17,952 nt of DNA from Cyanobacteriota bacterium (GTDB lineage Bacteria; Cyanobacteriota; Cyanobacteriia; Phormidesmidales; Phormidesmidaceae): contig JAIXUR010000568.1 in assembly GCA_027483425.1 (NCBI GenBank), positions 1-17,952 on the forward strand, given 5' to 3'. Shown here piece by piece: positions 16,501 through 17,952 of the stretch. Numbering within the stretch: the stretch's first letter is position 1; every line of letters starts with the position of its first letter. A program made the translations under genes and the position numbers. The notes below the pieces were generated by a model that saw only the letters and a list, made by a program, of their open reading frames with translations, ran no database searches and was not told where the DNA came from.

Positions 16501-16727
16501 TGCAGTCTCCCGCTTACCAAGCACGGTTTGTAGCGGCCTACCCAGCCCCGAAACTGGTGGCCATCATGGCTCGCCAGCTCCTGGGGCGGAACCTGGAGGC
16601 TGACGAGGCTGAATACCAGGCGATCGCGACCCGCCAGGGGGCGATGGCTGTGGCCGAAGCCATGCTCAGCTCAGCCGAGTACTTGCGCTACTTTGGCGAG
16701 CAGGGCGTGCCCTATCGCCGCGCCTAG
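13506..16727 (+). CDS. apcE: Phycobilisome core-membrane linker ApcE (LCM)
   Basis: This 1073-residue scaffold of the phycobilisome core is also the terminal energy emitter to the photosystems and anchors the antenna at the thylakoid. Residues ~20-240 form an allophycocyanin-like domain interrupted by a loop (~77-150). Cys194 in GLREIIENACSS is the bilin attachment site equivalent to Cys190 of Synechocystis. Four PBS linker (REP) domains follow at ~268-405, ~527-660, ~724-860 and ~945-1073, each ending in a FGE(D/E/Q)xxxPYxR signature. Four REPs are known from five-cylinder cores (Nostoc/Mastigocladus type), against two or three in two- or three-cylinder cores. REP4 is divergent and lacks the FERD-type segment. 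An Ala-rich linker (~903-922) precedes it. The start at 13506 has GGGAG 13 nt upstream. Confidence 0.97.
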   Translation: MSVKASGGSALARPQLYQTLPVATISQAEQQDRYMGRGELEELTGFFNSGLKRVQIAEILTRYSELIVSQAANRIFTGGSPLAYLERVDDDQPMEKTRAGTVLNEAEASRLGTATFIESGGGLFQNLFTSTPSGPVPPGFRPINVSRYGPSNMAKSLRDMSWFLRYLTYAIVAGDPNIIAVNVRGLREIIENACSSAATIVAIQTMQAASLRYLNGDPEAQELVAQYFGVLLSEFKAPTPSNKVRQRSSADLQGLQLPQIYFNAAERRPKYAMKTGLSAVEKNDVIKAAYRQVFERDITRAYSLSVSDLESKVKNGEISMKEFVRRLAKSPLYRKNFFDPYINSRALELAFRHILGRAPSSREEVQNYFSIVSAGGLAALVDALVDSKEYADYFGEETVPYLRGLGQEAQECRNWGPQFDLFNYSAPFRKTPQFITLFAAYEQPLPDQHPYGSGNDPLEIQFGAIFPKETRNPSATPAFFNKDTRRILIHRGPGINNQLSNPAARPEHPGSLGAKVFKLDQIPATGNTKASVRYSESSTQTVISAAYRQVFGREVYSGQRSKVAEIKLENGDITLKEFIRAIAKSEAFRSTYWSSLYIMKAVEYIHRRLLGRPTYGRKETNAYFDICAKQGFYALVDSIIDSQEYAEAFGEDTIPYERYVTPKGLALRSMRAGSLAERGMVPIPDTSMPRFVELGAVTEDRALPDVKRRLNQGVNRQRQQTKVFKLTSLADKPNLKVITAAAYRQIFERDIAPYIVKSEFTALESKLGNGEITLKEFIEGLGCSSLYIKEFYAPYPNTQVIEFGTKHFLGRAPMDQAEIRKYNQVLASDGIRGFIGAMLNTLEYADNFGEDTVPYRRYPTLPAANFPNTEKLYNRLTKQNRDLIVPSFVSAQVTMDVVDMPLMADAVAAQAATTAALAATVGRSSVDSEVLSVSMPTIRFYRRSPGASPEQSDQILMAVYRQVMVLPEGEIPAEWRLVEAEAAVKGDRMTLRAFIGQLVQSPAYQARFVAAYPAPKLVAIMARQLLGRNLEADEAEYQAIATRQGAMAVAEAMLSSAEYLRYFGEQGVPYRRA

Positions 16728-16742
16728 GAGGCGGGTGGAGGA

Positions 16743-16808
16743 GGAGAGTGGCCCCGGCTACTCTCCTTACCGGTGCTTTGCCCCCTGAGGGGGCAAAGCA
16801 CCGGTAAG
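16743..16808 (+). repeat. Two abutting hairpins behind apcE
   Basis: The first hairpin pairs GGAGAGTGGC (16743-16752) with GCTACTCTCC (16757-16766), 10 bp with one G-U. The second is a perfect 20-bp stem (16766-16785 with 16789-16808) closed by the 3-nt loop TGA. They share base 16766. No T-run follows, so the long stem probably blocks 3' exonucleases or partly attenuates read-through toward apcA. Confidence 0.85.
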
Positions 16809-16862
16809 CTTTGCGAATAGACTGCTGGATAAATCTGCAAATTGAATCGCAACGAAATGTTA

Positions 16863-16898
16863 AGCCTGGGCTTCAAAGTCAGACCAGGCTATTTGTTT
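16863..16898 (+). terminator. Probable intrinsic terminator of the apcE transcript
   Basis: AGCCTGG (16863-16869) pairs with CCAGGCT (16884-16890) over a 14-nt loop and is followed at once by ATTTGTTTT. The GC-rich stem plus T-rich tail fits an intrinsic terminator on the plus strand. It would separate apcE mRNA from the abundant apcAB transcript, possibly incompletely. Confidence 0.5.
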
Positions 16899-16904
16899 TG
16901 GTGA

Positions 16905-16940
16905 CTTGAGTAGGCATTGCTCAAGCCCTCAGATGGGCTT
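16905..16940 (+). repeat. Two overlapping, mutually exclusive hairpins before apcA
   Basis: CTTGAG (16905-16910)/CTCAAG (16920-16925) and AAGCCC (16923-16928)/GGGCTT (16935-16940) share bases 16923-16925, so only one can form fully at a time. They lie upstream of the predicted apcA promoter. The remaining part of the 412-bp apcE-apcA gap shows no gene. Confidence 0.4.
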
Positions 16941-17035
16941 ATCATCGGCCTTGAGAGAAACTGAGGAAAACTATTACAAAATATTTCGCAGCTTTGAAGA
17001 AGGCTTACGCAATGCCGGACAATTAATCGGGAAGG

Positions 17036-17065
17036 TTGCCAGGTCTGAGGTTCTATTTCTATAAA
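17036..17065 (+). promoter_or_regulatory. Probable apcA promoter
   Basis: TTGCCA (17036-17041), an 18-bp spacer and TATAAA (17060-17065) form a good sigma70-type promoter. The predicted start near 17072 gives a leader of about 68 nt. A separate strong apcAB promoter fits the large excess of allophycocyanin subunits over the linker. Confidence 0.6.
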
Positions 17066-17139
17066 GAGTTAGCTCTGGCCCCAAACCCTTAAATGCCAGT
17101 TTCAAATCATCTGGTCATATTTTTCGGAGGAATCCATCA

Positions 17140-17622
17140 ATGAGTATTGTCACGAAGTCAATCGTGAATGCCGATGCTGAGGCTCGTTACCTTAGCCCCG
17201 GTGAACTGGATCGTATCAAGGGCTTTGTTACCTCTGGCGAGCGTCGCCTGCGGATTGCTCAAGTCTTGACCGAATCCCGTGAGCGCATCGTTAAGGAAGC
17301 TGGCAATCAGCTGTTCCAAAAGCGTCCTGACGTTGTTTCTCCCGGTGGCAACGCCTACGGCGAAGAGATGACCGCCACCTGTCTACGCGACATGGACTAC
17401 TACCTGCGGCTTGTCACCTACGGTGTGGTAGCGGGTGATGTTACCCCCATCGAAGAAATTGGTTTGGTGGGTGTACGCGAAATGTACAACTCCCTGGGCA
17501 CTCCCATTCCCGCTGTGGCTGAGGGTATTCGCAGCATGAAAGCCGTGGCTACCTCCCTGCTGTCCAGCGAAGATGCTGCCGAAGCCGCATCCTACTTCGA
17601 CTATGTTGTCGGCGCTATGTAG
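17140..17622 (+). CDS. apcA: Allophycocyanin alpha subunit
   Basis: This 160-residue globin-like phycobiliprotein forms (alpha-beta)3 trimers of the phycobilisome core cylinders. The phycocyanobilin attachment residue is Cys81 in TATCLRDMDYYLRL. MSIVTKSIVNADAEARYLSP at the N-terminus and FDYVVGAM at the C-terminus are typical of ApcA rather than ApcD or ApcF. The strong Shine-Dalgarno GGAGG (17126-17130) lies 9 nt before the ATG, fitting very high expression. It is the first gene of an apcAB unit behind apcE and probably has its own promoter at 17036-17065. Confidence 0.97.
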   Translation: MSIVTKSIVNADAEARYLSPGELDRIKGFVTSGERRLRIAQVLTESRERIVKEAGNQLFQKRPDVVSPGGNAYGEEMTATCLRDMDYYLRLVTYGVVAGDVTPIEEIGLVGVREMYNSLGTPIPAVAEGIRSMKAVATSLLSSEDAAEAASYFDYVVGAM

Positions 17623-17641
17623 TAGTTGCGATCGCACTACT
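17621..17641 (+). repeat. Intercistronic hairpin with embedded HIP1 site between apcA and apcB
   Basis: AGTAG (17621-17625) and CTACT (17637-17641) flank TGCGATCGCA (17627-17636), itself a palindrome holding the HIP1 octamer, with one bulged T at 17626. The hairpin starts within the apcA stop codon. It could modulate the apcA/apcB mRNA ratio, or simply be a HIP1 site in a favourable context. Confidence 0.5.
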
Positions 17642-17689
17642 CCGTCGATTCGTTGTTGAGATTACGTCAGTTCTAAGGAAGCTTCACCC

Positions 17690-17952
17690 ATGCAAGACGC
17701 CATTACTTCTGTTATCAATTCCTCCGATGTCCAGGGCAAGTACCTGGACGGGTCTGCCCTTGGCAAACTCAAGGCCTACTTCCAAACCGGTGAACTGCGG
17801 GTTCGTGCCGCTAGCACCATCAGCGCTAACGCATCTGAGATCGTCAAGGAAGCTGTGGCTAAGTCCCTGTTGTACTCCGACATCACCCGTCCCGGTGGCA
17901 ACATGTACACCACCCGTCGCTATGCTGCCTGCATTCGCGACCTCGACTACTA
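17690..17952 (+). CDS. apcB: Allophycocyanin beta subunit, 3' end beyond the window
   Basis: The first 87 codons are visible, starting MQDAITSVINSSDVQGKYLD. The bilin attachment residue is Cys81 in YAACIRDLDYY. Asn71 in RPGGNMYTTRR is the position known to carry gamma-N-methylasparagine in phycobiliprotein beta subunits. AAGGAAG lies about 9 nt before the ATG. It pairs with ApcA in the core trimers and follows apcA by 67 nt in the same transcript. The protein is normally about 161 residues, so roughly half is missing here because of the window edge. Confidence 0.97.
   Translation, partial: MQDAITSVINSSDVQGKYLDGSALGKLKAYFQTGELRVRAASTISANASEIVKEAVAKSLLYSDITRPGGNMYTTRRYAACIRDLDY

Noticed and set aside
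14337..16520. Several antisense frames opposite apcE
   Set aside because: They recur at the same place in each REP repeat, because the repeated sense sequence leaves the same antisense frame open.

Overview
This window is a chromosomal stretch of a phycobilisome-containing cyanobacterium. The evidence is the split cyanobacterial ATP synthase gene order with a b' subunit, the apcE-apcA-apcB core genes, a DUF4114 phosphatase, and at least 17 exact copies of the cyanobacterial HIP1 octamer GCGATCGC. ApcE is long (1073 residues) with four linker repeats, as in cyanobacteria with five-cylinder phycobilisome cores. Base composition and gene style would fit a Leptolyngbya/Nodosilinea-like filamentous strain, but that assignment is an inference only.

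Layout. (1) 1-162: the 5' part of a minus-strand tRNA-Glu(UUC), cut by the window edge, with a near-consensus promoter, and a hairpin behind the next gene. (2) 163-4095 (-): a giant phosphatase/5'-nucleotidase-like protein with three parts (metallophosphatase/nucleotidase, choice-of-anchor I propeller, DUF4114). Upstream lie four octamers at 11-bp spacing that look like a cyanobacterial Pho box, so it is probably a phosphate-starvation gene. (3) 4379-5377 (+): galE, convergent with the ATP synthase operon and separated from it by a two-way terminator at 5400-5430. (4) 11572-5477 (-): the ATP synthase operon atpI-a-c-b'-b-delta-alpha-gamma. Beta and epsilon are absent, as expected, because cyanobacteria carry them elsewhere. 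Strong hairpins flank the c-subunit gene. (5) 11707-12978 (-): a SAM-dependent methyltransferase between the ATP synthase and phycobilisome genes. (6) 12979-13505: a 527-bp divergent control region. (7) 13506-17952 (+): apcE, apcA and apcB (cut by the right edge), with a hairpin-rich 412-bp gap and a probable second promoter before apcA.

Function. The right part builds the allophycocyanin core that funnels light energy to the photosystems. The middle part builds the CF1CF0-type ATP synthase that uses the resulting proton gradient. The methyltransferase between them is a candidate for the enzyme that N-methylates the conserved Asn of phycobiliprotein beta subunits; that target residue (Asn71) is visible in the ApcB encoded at the right edge. 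No mobile element, CRISPR array or broken gene was seen. The most interesting points are the methyltransferase, the RNA hairpin architecture of both operons, the altered metal-site motifs of the phosphatase, and the leader elements of apcE.
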